64,000 nt of DNA from Methylophaga thalassica MP (GTDB lineage: Bacteria; Pseudomonadota; Gammaproteobacteria; Nitrosococcales; Methylophagaceae). The notes beneath the pieces were generated by a model. It did not search any database. It saw only the letters and a list, made by a program, of their open reading frames with translations, and was not told where the DNA came from. Position 1 is the first letter of the stretch. Every line of letters begins with the position of its first letter. The stretch covers positions 1,654,382 to 1,718,381 of the forward strand of contig NZ_AFIG01000001.1 of NCBI RefSeq assembly GCF_000214595.1, in the 5' to 3' direction. This document shows positions 36,550 to 45,977 of this stretch, in pieces. A program made the position numbers and the translations under genes.

Positions 36550-37854
36550 TTACGCACCTCGCGGTAATCGCGTTTCGATCACATTTGATAAGGCCTGGCG
36601 AATCGGCATATCTGAAATTCGTTGCAGCACTTCCACAGCAAACGCATAGGTCAATAAGCTTCGAGCACTGGTTTCATTCATGCCACGCGCACGCAGGAAA
36701 AATAATTGCTGTTCGTCCAACTGACCAACGGTACTACCGTGACCGCATTTGACGTCATCAGCATAAATTTCCATTTCAGGCTTGGTATCAATTTCACAAG
36801 TGCGCGACAGCAGTAAATTACGGTTGCTCTGATTCGCATCTGTTTTCTGTGCATCTTTATGCACGATAACTTTGCCGTTAAAGACGGCATGGCTATCACC
36901 ATCCAACACGCCTTTATAGATCTCTTCACTAGTGGTATTGGGCACAGCATGATCGATGCGTGTGTGGTTATCGACATGTTGCTTTCCAGCGACCAGATAT
37001 AAGCCATCCATTGTCACATGGGCCTGCTCACCCAATAGCTGGCTATGAATATCATTTCTCGCCAGTTTAGCCCCTAGAGAAATATTATTGGTATGCCAGA
37101 CACTGCTACTCGCCTGCTTACCGGCCAATGTCGCTATATGATAATGAGACAAGGACTCATGCTGTAATTTGAAATGACTCAAATGAGCCTTTTCTGCCAA
37201 GTTCACTTCTGAAATGACATCTGTCAATCCAACGCTGTTATCAGCTAGGCTGACATAATGCTCGACCAGTGTTAATTCAGCATCTTCAGCGATATCGATC
37301 ACATGACGTAAATGCGTAGCCAGTTTATCGGTTTCACCCGTATTAATCACCAGCAACTCTACCGGCTTGGATACCTTGGTGTTCGCAGTGACCTGAATAT
37401 AAGCGCCTTCGGTCATCAACATCGTATTGAGGGCATTCAAGCCAGCTTTTTCAAGCGACACCTGCTGACCTAACACTGATTTTGTTTTAGGAAATGCCTG
37501 TGAAAGCGGCTCTACAGTCAGTCCAGCCTCTAGACCATCCAGATGTGATAACTCAGCACTGAATTGGCCATCAACAATGACTAATCGATAGGCAGTTTCC
37601 AGTAATGCGACCTGTGAACAACGCATCTCATCCAACTGGCTCGCAGCAGCTTCGTGTGTGAATGCCTCTTGAGATAAAGCCCATAAAGACGTGTATTTCC
37701 AGTCTTCAACTTTTTTAGAGGGTAATCCTTGACGCTGAAATTGCGCACTGGCTTGTTGGCGTAACTGCTGCAGCCAACCAAGCTCTTGACCGGGTAAAGT
37801 CTGAGTCGCGGCGATATCGTCAAAAGGTGTTGTGATATCTGTTAACTGTTTCAT
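36550..37854 (-). CDS. sufD: Fe-S scaffold complex subunit SufD
   Basis: SufD is the SufB paralogue in the SufBC2D scaffold that builds nascent clusters. The 434 residues have the variable N-terminal helical part ([20 protein letters not shown]) and the right-handed beta-helix core. The core ends with the typical [25 protein letters not shown] segment, whose Cys and His belong to the SufB-SufD interface, and [20 protein letters not shown]. The ATG overlaps the sufC stop as ATGA. Confidence 0.96.
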   Translation of the reverse strand: MKQLTDITTPFDDIAATQTLPGQELGWLQQLRQQASAQFQRQGLPSKKVEDWKYTSLWALSQEAFTHEAAASQLDEMRCSQVALLETAYRLVIVDGQFSAELSHLDGLEAGLTVEPLSQAFPKTKSVLGQQVSLEKAGLNALNTMLMTEGAYIQVTANTKVSKPVELLVINTGETDKLATHLRHVIDIAEDAELTLVEHYVSLADNSVGLTDVISEVNLAEKAHLSHFKLQHESLSHYHIATLAGKQASSSVWHTNNISLGAKLARNDIHSQLLGEQAHVTMDGLYLVAGKQHVDNHTRIDHAVPNTTSEEIYKGVLDGDSHAVFNGKVIVHKDAQKTDANQSNRNLLLSRTCEIDTKPEMEIYADDVKCGHGSTVGQLDEQQLFFLRARGMNETSARSLLTYAFAVEVLQRISDMPIRQALSNVIETRLPRGA

Positions 37855-38612
37855 GCAGTCTCACCTTCAGGCGCATCATGAATCCAGCTGTAACCTGATT
37901 TTTCCAGTTCTTTTGCCAGTTCTTTATCACCTGATTTAACGATACGTCCTTCAGATAACACATGAACAAAATCAGGAACAATATGATCTAACAAGCGCTG
38001 GTAGTGGGTAATCATCACGATAGAACGATCTTCAGCACGGAGCGCATTCACGCCTTCTGAAACGGTACGTAATGCATCAATATCCAGTCCTGAATCGGTT
38101 TCATCAAGAATCGCTAATGCCGGCTCTAATACCGCCATTTGCAGAATTTCATTACGCTTTTTCTCACCACCAGAAAAACCTTCGTTAACGTTACGGTGAA
38201 GGAATTCTTCATTCATCTTAACCAGTTTCATTTTTTCACGAACCAGAGTTAAGAAATCCATCGCGTCGACTTCTTCCAGGCCCTGATATTTACGCACGGC
38301 ATTCAAAGCCGCTTTCAGCAAATAAACATTGCTGACACCAGGAATTTCTACTGGATATTGGAATGCCAGGAAAACACCACGTTGTGCACGTTCTTCAGGC
38401 TCAAGCTCTAATAAGTTTTCACCTTTATAGATGACTTCACCTTGGGTAATTTCGTAACCATCACGTCCGGCAAGAACATTCGACAGCGTACTTTTACCAG
38501 CACCATTAGGGCCCATGATCGCATGGATTTCACCAGGGTTAACTGTCAGGTCAATACCGCGAAGAATTTCTTTGCCATCAACGCTGGCGTGTAAGTTTTT
38601 AATTGTTAACAT
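37851..38612 (-). CDS. sufC: SUF complex ATPase SufC
   Basis: ABC-type ATPase that drives conformational change in SufBC2D. I start at the ATG 38610-38612, preceded by AGAGAG, which gives [13 protein letters not shown] as in E. coli SufC; a GTG two codons upstream is the alternative. The 253 residues show Walker A ([16 protein letters not shown]), the Q-loop, the signature [15 protein letters not shown], and Walker B ([16 protein letters not shown]). It lies between sufB and sufD in the operon. Confidence 0.97.
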   Translation of the reverse strand: MLTIKNLHASVDGKEILRGIDLTVNPGEIHAIMGPNGAGKSTLSNVLAGRDGYEITQGEVIYKGENLLELEPEERAQRGVFLAFQYPVEIPGVSNVYLLKAALNAVRKYQGLEEVDAMDFLTLVREKMKLVKMNEEFLHRNVNEGFSGGEKKRNEILQMAVLEPALAILDETDSGLDIDALRTVSEGVNALRAEDRSIVMITHYQRLLDHIVPDFVHVLSEGRIVKSGDKELAKELEKSGYSWIHDAPEGETA

Positions 38613-38660
38613 CTTCACTCTCTAAAATTTCTGAATATTGTTTGGCAGTTCTCTTATGGT

Positions 38661-40109
38661 TTAACCCACGGAACCTTCTAATGACAAACCGAGTAGATTT
38701 TGTGCTTCTACCGCGAATTCCATTGGTAATTCACGTATGACTTGTTTACAAAAACCATTCACGATCATCGACACAGCATCTTCTGCATCTAATCCACGCT
38801 GTTTACAGTAAAACAGTTGGTCTTCACTGATTTTCGATGTGGATGCCTCATGTTCAACTTTTGCAGTCGGATTTTTCACTTCGATATAAGGGAAAGTATG
38901 CGCACCACAGGTATCACTCATTAATAAAGAGTCACACTCGGTATAGTTGCGAGCGTTTTCCGCGTTAGGTCCAATTCGTACCAGACCTCGATAAGCATTT
39001 TGTGAACGACCAGCCGAGATACCTTTGGAAATGATCGTTGAACTGGTGTTTTTACCCAGATGAATCATCTTGGTACCCGTATCGGCTTGCTGCATATTAT
39101 TGGTGACGGCAACTGAATAGAATTCACCTACCGAATTATCACCTTGTAAAACAACGCTCGGATACTTCCAGGTAATCGCAGAACCAGTTTCTACCTGTGT
39201 CCAGGAGACTTTTGATGACTCACCACGGCATGCAGCACGTTTTGTCACAAAGTTATAGATACCGCCTTTGCCATTTTCATCACCGGGGTACCAGTTTTGA
39301 ACGGTCGAATACTTGATTTCAGCACGGTCCATTGCCACCAATTCCACCACCGCTGCATGGAGCTGATTTTCATCACGCATTGGTGCGGTACAGCCTTCCA
39401 GATAACTGACATAAGCATCATCATCAGCAATGATTAATGTACGCTCAAACTGTCCGGTATTGGCGGCGTTGATACGGAAGTAAGTTGATAATTCCATTGG
39501 GCAACGTACACCTTTAGGAATGTAAACAAACGAGCCATCAGTGAATACCGCCGAGTTCAGCGCGGCATAAAAGTTATCTTTATGTGGAACGACGCTACCA
39601 ATATATTTTTTCACTAATTCAGGATGTTCCTGAATTGCTTCTGAAATAGGCATAAACAAGATGCCTTCTTCAGCTAATTTATCTTTGAATGTATTGGAAA
39701 CAGAGACACTATCAAAAACGGCATCAACAGCTACACCAGCCAGACGCGCTCTTTCATCTAATGGTACGCCGAGTTTTTCATAGGTTTTTAACAGCTCAGG
39801 ATCGACTTCATCCAGACTTTTAGGACCATCAGTTTTTTTCTTTGGAGCAGAGTAATAACTGATTTCCTGATAGTTGATGGCCGGATAATGAACATGAGCC
39901 CACTCTGGCGTTTCCATAGTTAACCAGTGTCGATACGCTTCTAAACGCCATTCGAGCATCCAGTCAGGTTCATTTTTGATGAGTGATATTTGTTTGATCA
40001 CATCCTCATTCAAACCAGGCGGCAGGCTGTCTACTTCAATATCAGTGACAAACCCTGCTTTGTATTCTTTTTGTGTAATCGCTTCAAGTTGTTGACTTTG
40101 TTCAGTCAT
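38661..40109 (-). CDS. sufB: Fe-S scaffold complex subunit SufB
   Basis: Main scaffold subunit of SufBC2D, where clusters form. I prefer the ATG at 40107-40109, which has GGTGAG six bases upstream; an ATG four codons earlier (40121) has a poorly spaced site. The 482 residues have the SufB core with [19 protein letters not shown] and the conserved [22 protein letters not shown] segment, containing the catalytic cysteine region, and the [13 protein letters not shown] end. The 5' end overlaps the regulator gene sufR by eight bases, linking their translation. Confidence 0.96.
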   Translation of the reverse strand: MTEQSQQLEAITQKEYKAGFVTDIEVDSLPPGLNEDVIKQISLIKNEPDWMLEWRLEAYRHWLTMETPEWAHVHYPAINYQEISYYSAPKKKTDGPKSLDEVDPELLKTYEKLGVPLDERARLAGVAVDAVFDSVSVSNTFKDKLAEEGILFMPISEAIQEHPELVKKYIGSVVPHKDNFYAALNSAVFTDGSFVYIPKGVRCPMELSTYFRINAANTGQFERTLIIADDDAYVSYLEGCTAPMRDENQLHAAVVELVAMDRAEIKYSTVQNWYPGDENGKGGIYNFVTKRAACRGESSKVSWTQVETGSAITWKYPSVVLQGDNSVGEFYSVAVTNNMQQADTGTKMIHLGKNTSSTIISKGISAGRSQNAYRGLVRIGPNAENARNYTECDSLLMSDTCGAHTFPYIEVKNPTAKVEHEASTSKISEDQLFYCKQRGLDAEDAVSMIVNGFCKQVIRELPMEFAVEAQNLLGLSLEGSVG

Positions 40110-40593
40110 GGAACTCACCATCCTGTATAGTTGTTTTATTCACCTCGTTATAAGATGAATAGAATCTGATCGGACTGATACCCAGTGAAGTCTGTGGTGT
40201 CAGCATATCCGATAGTTTTACTTCGTCTAATGCCTGAAAAACGGCATCATTAATTTTGGTCCAATTAGTCTGTACGGCACAGTGCGTTTCCTGATCACAG
40301 TGACTGTCACTGCTCACACACTCGGTCAAAGCAATCGGTCCTTCGATCGCTGTAATAATTTCTGCAATGGTAATCTCATCAGCTTGACGGCTCAGACTAT
40401 AGCCGCCCATTACGCCGCGTTCAGACTTTAACAGCCCTGAATGAGACAATAACTTTAAAACTTTTCTTACCGTTGGCAGTGGTACTTTTACTGCTTCAGC
40501 AATAGCATGTGCACTATGTTGAAGTTGAAGATTTGAGGCAAAATAGCTCATCAGCACAATGCCATAATCTGTCAATTTTCCCATTCGCAACAT
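40102..40593 (-). CDS. sufR: SUF operon Rrf2-family regulator SufR
   Basis: Rrf2-family transcription factor, first gene of the suf operon, expected to sense Fe-S status and control the operon. The 163 residues have an N-terminal winged helix (about 1-65: [48 protein letters not shown]). A Cys cluster with the spacing CX6CX5C ([14 protein letters not shown]) follows, comparable to the cluster ligands of IscR. It resembles the SUF-regulator subfamily described in Xanthomonas. The ATG has a strong AGGAGGTG site. A near-perfect palindrome over its -10 box implies autoregulation. Confidence 0.93.
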   Translation of the reverse strand: MLRMGKLTDYGIVLMSYFASNLQLQHSAHAIAEAVKVPLPTVRKVLKLLSHSGLLKSERGVMGGYSLSRQADEITIAEIITAIEGPIALTECVSSDSHCDQETHCAVQTNWTKINDAVFQALDEVKLSDMLTPQTSLGISPIRFYSSYNEVNKTTIQDGEFHD

Positions 40594-40605
40594 TGGTGCA
40601 CCTCC

Positions 40606-40645
40606 TAATTGGTACTATTATAGTATCAATTAAAGCAATAACCAA
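40606..40645 (-). promoter_or_regulatory. suf operon promoter with SufR operator palindrome
   Basis: Bases 40606-40632 form a 27-base palindrome with one mismatched pair: arms ATTGGTACTAT and ATAGTATCAAT around a central T. On the minus strand its centre is a perfect TATAAT -10 box (40622-40617). A TTGGTT -35 box (40645-40640) lies 17 bases upstream. The predicted transcript begins just before the AGGAGGTG site of sufR. A repressor bound here would block the polymerase, so it is the natural operator for SufR. Confidence 0.85.
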
Positions 40646-40697
40646 GTGTTTTTCTCAGTTATTAGCTCATTGTAGTCGTGAAAATATTGTGGATTTA

Positions 40698-40760
40698 GCG
40701 TATGGTATTGAACTTTTAGCCTATGCTAATGAACTTTTAAGGCAGAGCATTGTACTAAAT
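40698..40760 (+). repeat. Helically phased 21-base repeats upstream of the FKBP gene
   Basis: Two adjacent 21-base units (40698-40718 and 40719-40739) agree at 18 of 21 positions, with core TGAACTTTTA. A third, degenerate unit has ATTGTACTAAAT in the same register (40749-40760). The TG of each core recurs every 21 bases, two DNA turns, placing equal sites on one face of the helix. They lie 37-99 bases before the FKBP start. Probably a multi-site operator; the protein that binds is unknown. Confidence 0.65.
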
Positions 40761-40796
40761 CGGGCACACACCTTATCTATACATTGAGAGCATTAT

Positions 40797-41480
40797 ATGA
40801 AATTAAAAACACTCGCGATTTTACCTTTACTATTATTTGGAGCAAACGTAATGGCAGCTGACAACGCCACAACATTAGATACAGATAAACAAAAAATTAG
40901 TTACATCTTTGGTATTCAAGTTGGTCAGAATATGATGCAAGAAGGTGTGGATCTTGATATTGAAGCATTTAAAGCGGGTGTAGCAGATATGCTGGCTGGC
41001 CAAAAACCACAACTTGATCAAACGACAGCAGAACAAGTTGTGCAAGCTTACCAAGCACAAAAAGCACAAGAATTAGCAAAAGTCATGAATGAAAAACAAG
41101 CTGAAGCTAAAGCTTACATGGAAAAAAATGCTAAGAAAGAAGGTGTTGTAACGACTGACAGTGGTCTGCAATATGAAATTCTGAAAGAAGGTGATGGCGC
41201 CACTCCGACAGAAAATGACAAAGTTATTGCTAACTACAAAGGTACTTTAATCGATGGTACCGTTTTCGATAGCTCATATGATCGTGGCGAACCAGCTACC
41301 TTCCCTGTTAATGGCGTTATTCAAGGCTGGCAGGAAGCATTAAAAATGATGAAAGAAGGTTCAAAATGGCGCATCGTTGTTCCTGCTAACCTGGCCTATG
41401 GTCCACGTGGCGCCGGTAACCTGATTGGTCCAAACGAAACCTTAATTTTTGAAATTGAGCTGATTGCAATCACTAAGTAA
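40797..41480 (+). CDS. Periplasmic FKBP-type peptidyl-prolyl isomerase (FkpA/Mip type)
   Basis: Secreted prolyl isomerase and chaperone. The 227 residues start with a signal peptide (cleavage after VMA, about residue 20). An N-terminal dimerisation domain (about 25-110: ISYIFGIQVGQNMMQEGVDLD) and a linker helix rich in Lys/Glu/Ala follow. The C-terminal FKBP domain (about 120-225) keeps the binding-site pattern VIANYKGTLIDGTVFDSSYDRGEPATFPVNGVI and LAYGPRGAG. It is divergent from the suf operon and ends in its own terminator. FkpA versus Mip cannot be decided by eye. Confidence 0.94.
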   Translation: MKLKTLAILPLLLFGANVMAADNATTLDTDKQKISYIFGIQVGQNMMQEGVDLDIEAFKAGVADMLAGQKPQLDQTTAEQVVQAYQAQKAQELAKVMNEKQAEAKAYMEKNAKKEGVVTTDSGLQYEILKEGDGATPTENDKVIANYKGTLIDGTVFDSSYDRGEPATFPVNGVIQGWQEALKMMKEGSKWRIVVPANLAYGPRGAGNLIGPNETLIFEIELIAITK

Positions 41481-41498
41481 CTGCCTGTTTCGATTCTT

Positions 41499-41528
41499 AA
41501 AAAAGCCGCCTTTAAGGCGGCTTTTTTA
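41499..41528. terminator. Bidirectional terminator between FKBP gene and ampD
   Basis: The stem AAGCCGCC/GGCGGCTT with a 5-base loop has a T6 tract on the plus strand and a T run on the minus strand. It touches the ampD stop codon, so it can terminate both converging genes. Confidence 0.9.
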
Positions 41529-42083
41529 TTTCTCTCTTTTTAGCATGGTTGTTAATTTTTGCCAGTCAAAATAAGGGCCAGGATCGGTTTTCCGTCCTGG
41601 AGCAATATGCTCATGTCCGGTTATTTTCTCGTATGTCAGCTTTGGATAGACGTGGCATAATGCTTTTATTAATTGCACAAGTTCAGTGTATTGAACTTCA
41701 GCAAACGGTTTGTCGTCACACCCTTCCAGCTCTATTCCGATAGTAAAGTCATTACACTTTTCCCTTCCTTGCCACTGCGATACGCCTGCGTGCCAGGCTC
41801 GTTGATGAAATGGTACAAACTGGACAACTTCACCATTACGTCTAATCAATATATGCGATGAGACTTTTAAGCCATCTAACTGCTCGAAGTAAGGATGAGT
41901 GGAGCAATCCAGCTTATTCAGAAACAGATCATCAATAAATGTGTCGCCAAACTCACCAGGTGGCAGGCTGATATTGTGTATCACAATACCGCTAAGATCA
42001 TGTTGGTCAGGCCGCTCATCATAATTAGGTGATAGCGTAATTATTCCGTTTTCGATCAGACCCGATTGTTTATTTATTTTCAC
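41526..42083 (-). CDS. ampD: 1,6-anhydro-N-acetylmuramyl-L-alanine amidase AmpD
   Basis: Cytosolic zinc amidase that splits the anhydro-muropeptides imported during cell-wall recycling. The 185 residues show the zinc ligands His in GIVIHNISLPPGEFG and His in GHEHIAPGRKTDPGPYFDW, and the middle motif RAWHAGVSQWQGREKCNDFTIGIELEG. The start is GTG with a weak ribosome binding site. nagZ, the next enzyme of the same recycling pathway, is also in this window (63550-64000) but not linked. Confidence 0.95.
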   Translation of the reverse strand: MKINKQSGLIENGIITLSPNYDERPDQHDLSGIVIHNISLPPGEFGDTFIDDLFLNKLDCSTHPYFEQLDGLKVSSHILIRRNGEVVQFVPFHQRAWHAGVSQWQGREKCNDFTIGIELEGCDDKPFAEVQYTELVQLIKALCHVYPKLTYEKITGHEHIAPGRKTDPGPYFDWQKLTTMLKREK

Positions 42084-42157
42084 TAAGACGTCTCATTATG
42101 TAGATTAATCATGCCGCACACGTTAACCTGTTTTGATTTAGCCATTACCTTATCGAT

Positions 42158-43000
42158 ATGACCATAGAAAATCCACTCCCAGACGCATTTATAGATTCAC
42201 AAGTTAAACTTGCTTTGCTTGAAGACATTGGTCAGGCAGATCTGACCGCTAATCTGATTCCGATTGATGCAGTCTCAAACGCCACATTAATCACACGTGA
42301 GGATGCAACAATTTGTGGCATGCAATGGTTTGAACGCGTTTTTAAACAACTTGATGCATCAATAAGCCTTAGCTGGAAAGCCCAAGATGGTGATCGAGTG
42401 AAGGCCAATACGGTTATTTGTGAGTTACACGGACCAGCCAGAGCCTTATTAACAGGTGAGCGTACGGCAATGAATTTTTTACAGACATTGTCCGGCACCG
42501 CAACACTCTCTTCGATTTACAGCGATGCTGTAGCAGGGTTGCCTGTTAAAATATTGGACACGCGTAAAACACTACCAGGCTGGCGTGTTGCTCAAAAATT
42601 CGCAGTAAAATGTGGTGGCTGCTTTAATCACAGAGTCGGTCTATATGACGGTATTCTTATTAAAGAAAATCATATTATGGCAGCGGGTTCCATCAGCAAT
42701 GCTATAAATCAGGCGAAAGCCCTATCTGCTGGCGTACCAATAGAAGTTGAAGTTGAAAATTTCTCAGAACTCGAACAGGCGCTTGCGAGCGGAGTCGATA
42801 TTATTATGTTAGATAATTTTAGTATTGATGATTTAAAACAGGCCGTTGCTATCAACCAAGGCCGAGCAGAACTTGAAGCTTCGGGTAATATTACTTTGAA
42901 TAATATTCGTCGTGTTGCAGAAACAGGCGTAGATAGAATCTCAGTAGGCGCATTAACAAAAGATATTAAAGCCGTTGATCTTTCTTTACGTTTTTCATAG
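42158..43000 (+). CDS. nadC: Nicotinate-nucleotide pyrophosphorylase NadC
   Basis: Quinolinate phosphoribosyltransferase, the step from quinolinate to nicotinate mononucleotide in NAD synthesis. The 280 residues show the substrate-binding motifs ERTAMNFLQTLSGTAT, LDTRKTLPGWRVAQKFAVKCGG (with the conserved Arg and Lys), the NHRVGLYDGILIKENHI region, and late VEVENFSELEQAL and IMLDNFSIDDL. The divergent ampD-nadC pair is common in gammaproteobacteria. Confidence 0.97.
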   Translation: MTIENPLPDAFIDSQVKLALLEDIGQADLTANLIPIDAVSNATLITREDATICGMQWFERVFKQLDASISLSWKAQDGDRVKANTVICELHGPARALLTGERTAMNFLQTLSGTATLSSIYSDAVAGLPVKILDTRKTLPGWRVAQKFAVKCGGCFNHRVGLYDGILIKENHIMAAGSISNAINQAKALSAGVPIEVEVENFSELEQALASGVDIIMLDNFSIDDLKQAVAINQGRAELEASGNITLNNIRRVAETGVDRISVGALTKDIKAVDLSLRFS

Positions 43001-43001
43001 A

Positions 43002-43044
43002 TAAAAAAAACCGCAGTGCACTTAGCGAAATATGCACTGCGGTT
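43002..43044 (-). terminator. Terminator between nadC and PepSY gene 2
   Basis: A perfect 12-bp stem (AACCGCAGTGCA/TGCACTGCGGTT, 12-base loop) has eight T residues after it on the minus strand. It ends the TonB receptor-PepSY transcript; with the hairpin alone it may also slow nadC transcripts. Confidence 0.88.
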
Positions 43045-43063
43045 GAGAGTAAAACGAGAAAAT

Positions 43064-43564
43064 TTATTCTAAACCGACTTGCCAGAGCTCAAGGTTTTTC
43101 TCAATAATCTTCCCAGAACTCGCATCGACCTCCACTTTCATTTCTTTTCCATCTTTTGTGGCAATATCAAATTCATAGGTGGCTTTTCCACCTTCTTCAA
43201 TTTCATATTCCACTTCAACCACTTCGCCAGGATAGAGCGCTAAGGCAATTTGTCTTGCCTCTAACTCGCTAATTTTGGCGTGTGCTTTAAATTTCGGATG
43301 GTTCGGATGATCGACTTCTTGTTCCACTTCTATAATTTCGCCCGTTTTTACTAAGCACTCAAGGTCCCAGTCAGCACCATCAATACCACGGATATCAAAT
43401 TCATAAACATCACGCTCGTCTTCGACTTTACGTTCAACCTTAATAACATGACCTGGTTTCAAGGTTTTAGCCGCTGTTAAACAACGCTCGAAATACTGAG
43501 GTGTTTCCTCGGCCCATAGCAAACATGGAAATAATAATGTGAAACAAAGAAATAGAACTTTCAT
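43064..43564 (-). CDS. Secreted tandem-PepSY-domain protein 2 (possible lanthanide-binding, Lanpepsy-like)
   Basis: The 166-residue protein has a signal peptide (cleavage after LLWA, residue 18) and two acidic PepSY-like repeats (about 22-84 and 97-160). YEFDI strands lie at 54-58 and 130-134, and a cysteine pair (Cys28, Cys70) occurs in the first repeat. It aligns along its whole length with the protein at 29453-30007, so the two are paralogues. It lies 54 bases downstream of a TonB-dependent receptor gene, with a hairpin between them, and has a strong terminator after it. Metal binding in the periplasm, possibly lanthanides, is inference from the known two-PepSY lanthanide protein of Methylobacillus. 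Confidence 0.82.
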   Translation of the reverse strand: MKVLFLCFTLLFPCLLWAEETPQYFERCLTAAKTLKPGHVIKVERKVEDERDVYEFDIRGIDGADWDLECLVKTGEIIEVEQEVDHPNHPKFKAHAKISELEARQIALALYPGEVVEVEYEIEEGGKATYEFDIATKDGKEMKVEVDASSGKIIEKNLELWQVGLE

Positions 43565-43582
43565 TTATGTACCTTACAAATG

Positions 43583-43608
43583 AAAAGGGGCTGAAATCAG
43601 CCCCTTTT
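43583..43608 (-). terminator. Hairpin between the TonB receptor and PepSY gene 2
   Basis: An 11-bp stem (AAAAGGGGCTG/CAGCCCCTTTT, AAAT loop) lies 10 bases after the receptor stop. The T run after the stem is only four bases, part of the stem itself, so it may be an attenuating terminator that lets some transcripts continue into the PepSY gene. Confidence 0.75.
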
Positions 43609-43618
43609 AAATAGATGA

Positions 43619-45910
43619 TTACATGGTTAGTTTGAAACCAATCCATCCTGCACGAGGTGCACTTGTACCGACGAAATGTTCATCACTGTCATAAGCATCC
43701 AGACCCGGTGCTTCATCAGGCTCACCGTATAAACCAAAAGTGTTGTACTCGCTGTCGAATAAATTATCGACTTTTGCGAAGAACTGCAGATGCTCATTGA
43801 CTTTGTAACGGCTGTGCAGGTTCACAACACGATAACCCGCAATTTTCTTATCGTCATTGGCTTCATCACCACGGTAGTACTGACTAGAGTGATATGACGC
43901 GGTTAAACCTGCAGAAAATTGTTGCGTGAATGCATAGTCCAGACCTACATTTAAGTTATGTGCAGGAATGCTTGGCAGACGATCACCTTTAGACACGTTA
44001 TATAAATCACCATCACGTGAATAAGTGAAATCATCTTCAAATGTCGCACGAACATAACCATAGTTTGCTGACCAGCTTAGCTTCTCATATTGTCCGGCCA
44101 TACCCAGTTCAACACCCGCACGCGCTGTTTTATCAATATTTCTGAAGTTACCTAAGCCTAAACGACCACTCACATCATCCGATTGACTTTCATCTTCTGG
44201 GAAAAACAATAAATCATCTTTTAACTGGGTGTAATAGACATTGGCATACCAGTTGAATAATTCTTGTTGACCACGCAGACCTGTTTCAATGGTTCTGGCA
44301 ACCACATCATCCAACGGTGGATCGGCTAAGAACGCATTTGGATAAGCACAAGGTGACTCTGGTTCAGCACAAGTCAATTCAGTTGCAGTTGGTGCACGAT
44401 TTGATTCGTTATAGCTGACATAAGAAGTCATAGTATCTGTCAATTTATACGTTAAGCCCAATGAAGGATTTAAACGTTTAAATGTATGAGAATTTCCTGA
44501 CTCATTCAGATCTTGATCACCACCTTCACTAGTACCTGAAATATCCACTTCAATCCAGTTATAACGCGCGCCAACCGTCATGGCTAGACGTTCAGTTAAT
44601 GAATGCGTATTAGTGAAGAAAATACTATAAGTATCTGTCTTAACATTGCCATCAACTACTGTATCATCAAGAATATATCCAGTACCTACTGTACCTCGAG
44701 TATCATCGAAAGTAGCCAATTCTGTTTGTGAGGAATAATCCACATTTGAATGATCAAAACCTACACCCACAATTAATTGATTATCGCGACCAAACAAATC
44801 ATTTAAAAAAGTTGATTGTAAAGCAAAGCCAAAGCTGTCTTGCTCTGTTTTACTTGTATTATTCGCTGCAAGGTCTTCAGTACCGTCTAGACCCAAGGTG
44901 GTGCCATCAACAATCAGGTCACCATCTTCATCTTCAATGTCTGTGCCATTAAATTCATTCTCGGTACCATCACCATTAAATGAATCACGATCACTCTTAC
45001 GATAGTACGTATTAGCAGCCAACATAGTTTTATCATTTAACCAGTGAGTACCATTCAGGGTAAACATACGCAGTTTATTTTGCGTGTTATCTGGATGCGT
45101 GAACACTGCTTCACGGTCTGCATCGACTAAGAGAGTAGGAGATGCCCCGTTACCATTTAAATCACTATCAACGGCTGTGATACCAAAATCTAATGTGGTG
45201 TCTTCATCAGCATAGCTTAAGTTTGTGAAAAACTGCTCTACACGCGATGGAGAGTAATCACGCCAACCATCTTCTTTGGTAATCGAACCTGTAACAAAGT
45301 AAGCTAAGTTACCATCACTACCACCACTTTCAATGGTACCTGAGTCACGACCAAATGAGCCTGTATATGCTTCTAAGCTATGGCCTGGGTTAGTAAAACC
45401 GTTCTTAGTTTTGATAGATAAAGCACCGCCCAGCGTATTCAAACCAAATAACGGATTTGAACCTGGAATCAGGTTCATGCTGGCAATCGCTGACTGTGGA
45501 ATTAATTCAAAGTTAACCGCGTCACCAAAGGGCTCATTAACACGAATGCCATCAACATAGACAGACAAACCTTGAGAGTTACCCACTAAAGGTGAAGCCG
45601 TAAAGCCACGGAATTGCAGATCAGGCTGGAATGGGTTGTTTTGTGCCTGATTCAGACTGACACTGCCCAATGTTTTATTCATGAAATCAGAAATATCTAA
45701 CGCCTGAACACGCTCGATATCTTCATCAGTTGCTGTCTGCACATTCGCAGCAACTTGATCCTTAGGTAAGCCTACTCCATGTAGAGGGGTTGTTCCCACG
45801 ACTTCAATGTCACTTAATTTAACATCATCGTCAGCAGCAAAACTCGCACTGGAAAACAGCGCGGAAGCTAGCATGACGCAAATCAGCTTTCTCTTTTGCG
45901 GAAATTGCAT
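43619..45910 (-). CDS. TonB-dependent outer-membrane receptor
   Basis: Outer-membrane active transporter of 763 residues. A signal peptide (cleavage after SFAA, about residue 25) precedes a TonB-box-like segment (DIEVVGTTP). The plug domain (about 50-160) shows LQFRGFTASPLVGNSQGLSV, YVDGIRVNEPFGDAVNF and NPLFGLNTLGGALSIKTK. The 22-strand barrel region ends APRAGWIGFKLTM with a terminal hydrophobic residue. The ligand cannot be read from the sequence. The co-directional PepSY gene and the apparent methylotroph background suggest a metal or metal chelate, possibly lanthanide; siderophores are the default alternative. A -24/-12-type promoter candidate lies upstream; I saw no Fur box. Confidence 0.92.
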   Translation of the reverse strand: MQFPQKRKLICVMLASALFSSASFAADDDVKLSDIEVVGTTPLHGVGLPKDQVAANVQTATDEDIERVQALDISDFMNKTLGSVSLNQAQNNPFQPDLQFRGFTASPLVGNSQGLSVYVDGIRVNEPFGDAVNFELIPQSAIASMNLIPGSNPLFGLNTLGGALSIKTKNGFTNPGHSLEAYTGSFGRDSGTIESGGSDGNLAYFVTGSITKEDGWRDYSPSRVEQFFTNLSYADEDTTLDFGITAVDSDLNGNGASPTLLVDADREAVFTHPDNTQNKLRMFTLNGTHWLNDKTMLAANTYYRKSDRDSFNGDGTENEFNGTDIEDEDGDLIVDGTTLGLDGTEDLAANNTSKTEQDSFGFALQSTFLNDLFGRDNQLIVGVGFDHSNVDYSSQTELATFDDTRGTVGTGYILDDTVVDGNVKTDTYSIFFTNTHSLTERLAMTVGARYNWIEVDISGTSEGGDQDLNESGNSHTFKRLNPSLGLTYKLTDTMTSYVSYNESNRAPTATELTCAEPESPCAYPNAFLADPPLDDVVARTIETGLRGQQELFNWYANVYYTQLKDDLLFFPEDESQSDDVSGRLGLGNFRNIDKTARAGVELGMAGQYEKLSWSANYGYVRATFEDDFTYSRDGDLYNVSKGDRLPSIPAHNLNVGLDYAFTQQFSAGLTASYHSSQYYRGDEANDDKKIAGYRVVNLHSRYKVNEHLQFFAKVDNLFDSEYNTFGLYGEPDEAPGLDAYDSDEHFVGTSAPRAGWIGFKLTM

Positions 45911-45960
45911 TACCTATACTCTCCTGAGTTATTTTTATGGTTGTAAAACTCAGATAAGAT

Positions 45961-45977
45961 TGCACATATAGTGCCAA
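45961..45977 (-). promoter_or_regulatory. Candidate sigma-54 (-24/-12) promoter of the TonB receptor gene
   Basis: On the minus strand TTGGCAC (45977-45971) is followed after five bases by GTGCA (45965-45961). The GG and GC pairs are 12 bases apart, the exact spacing sigma-54 polymerase requires, with one mismatch (G for T) in the -12 element. The site is about 50-65 bases before the ATG. An inverted repeat CTGAGTT/AACTCAG (45924-45930, 45947-45953) lies between it and the ribosome binding site. No activator site was recognised. Confidence 0.45.
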
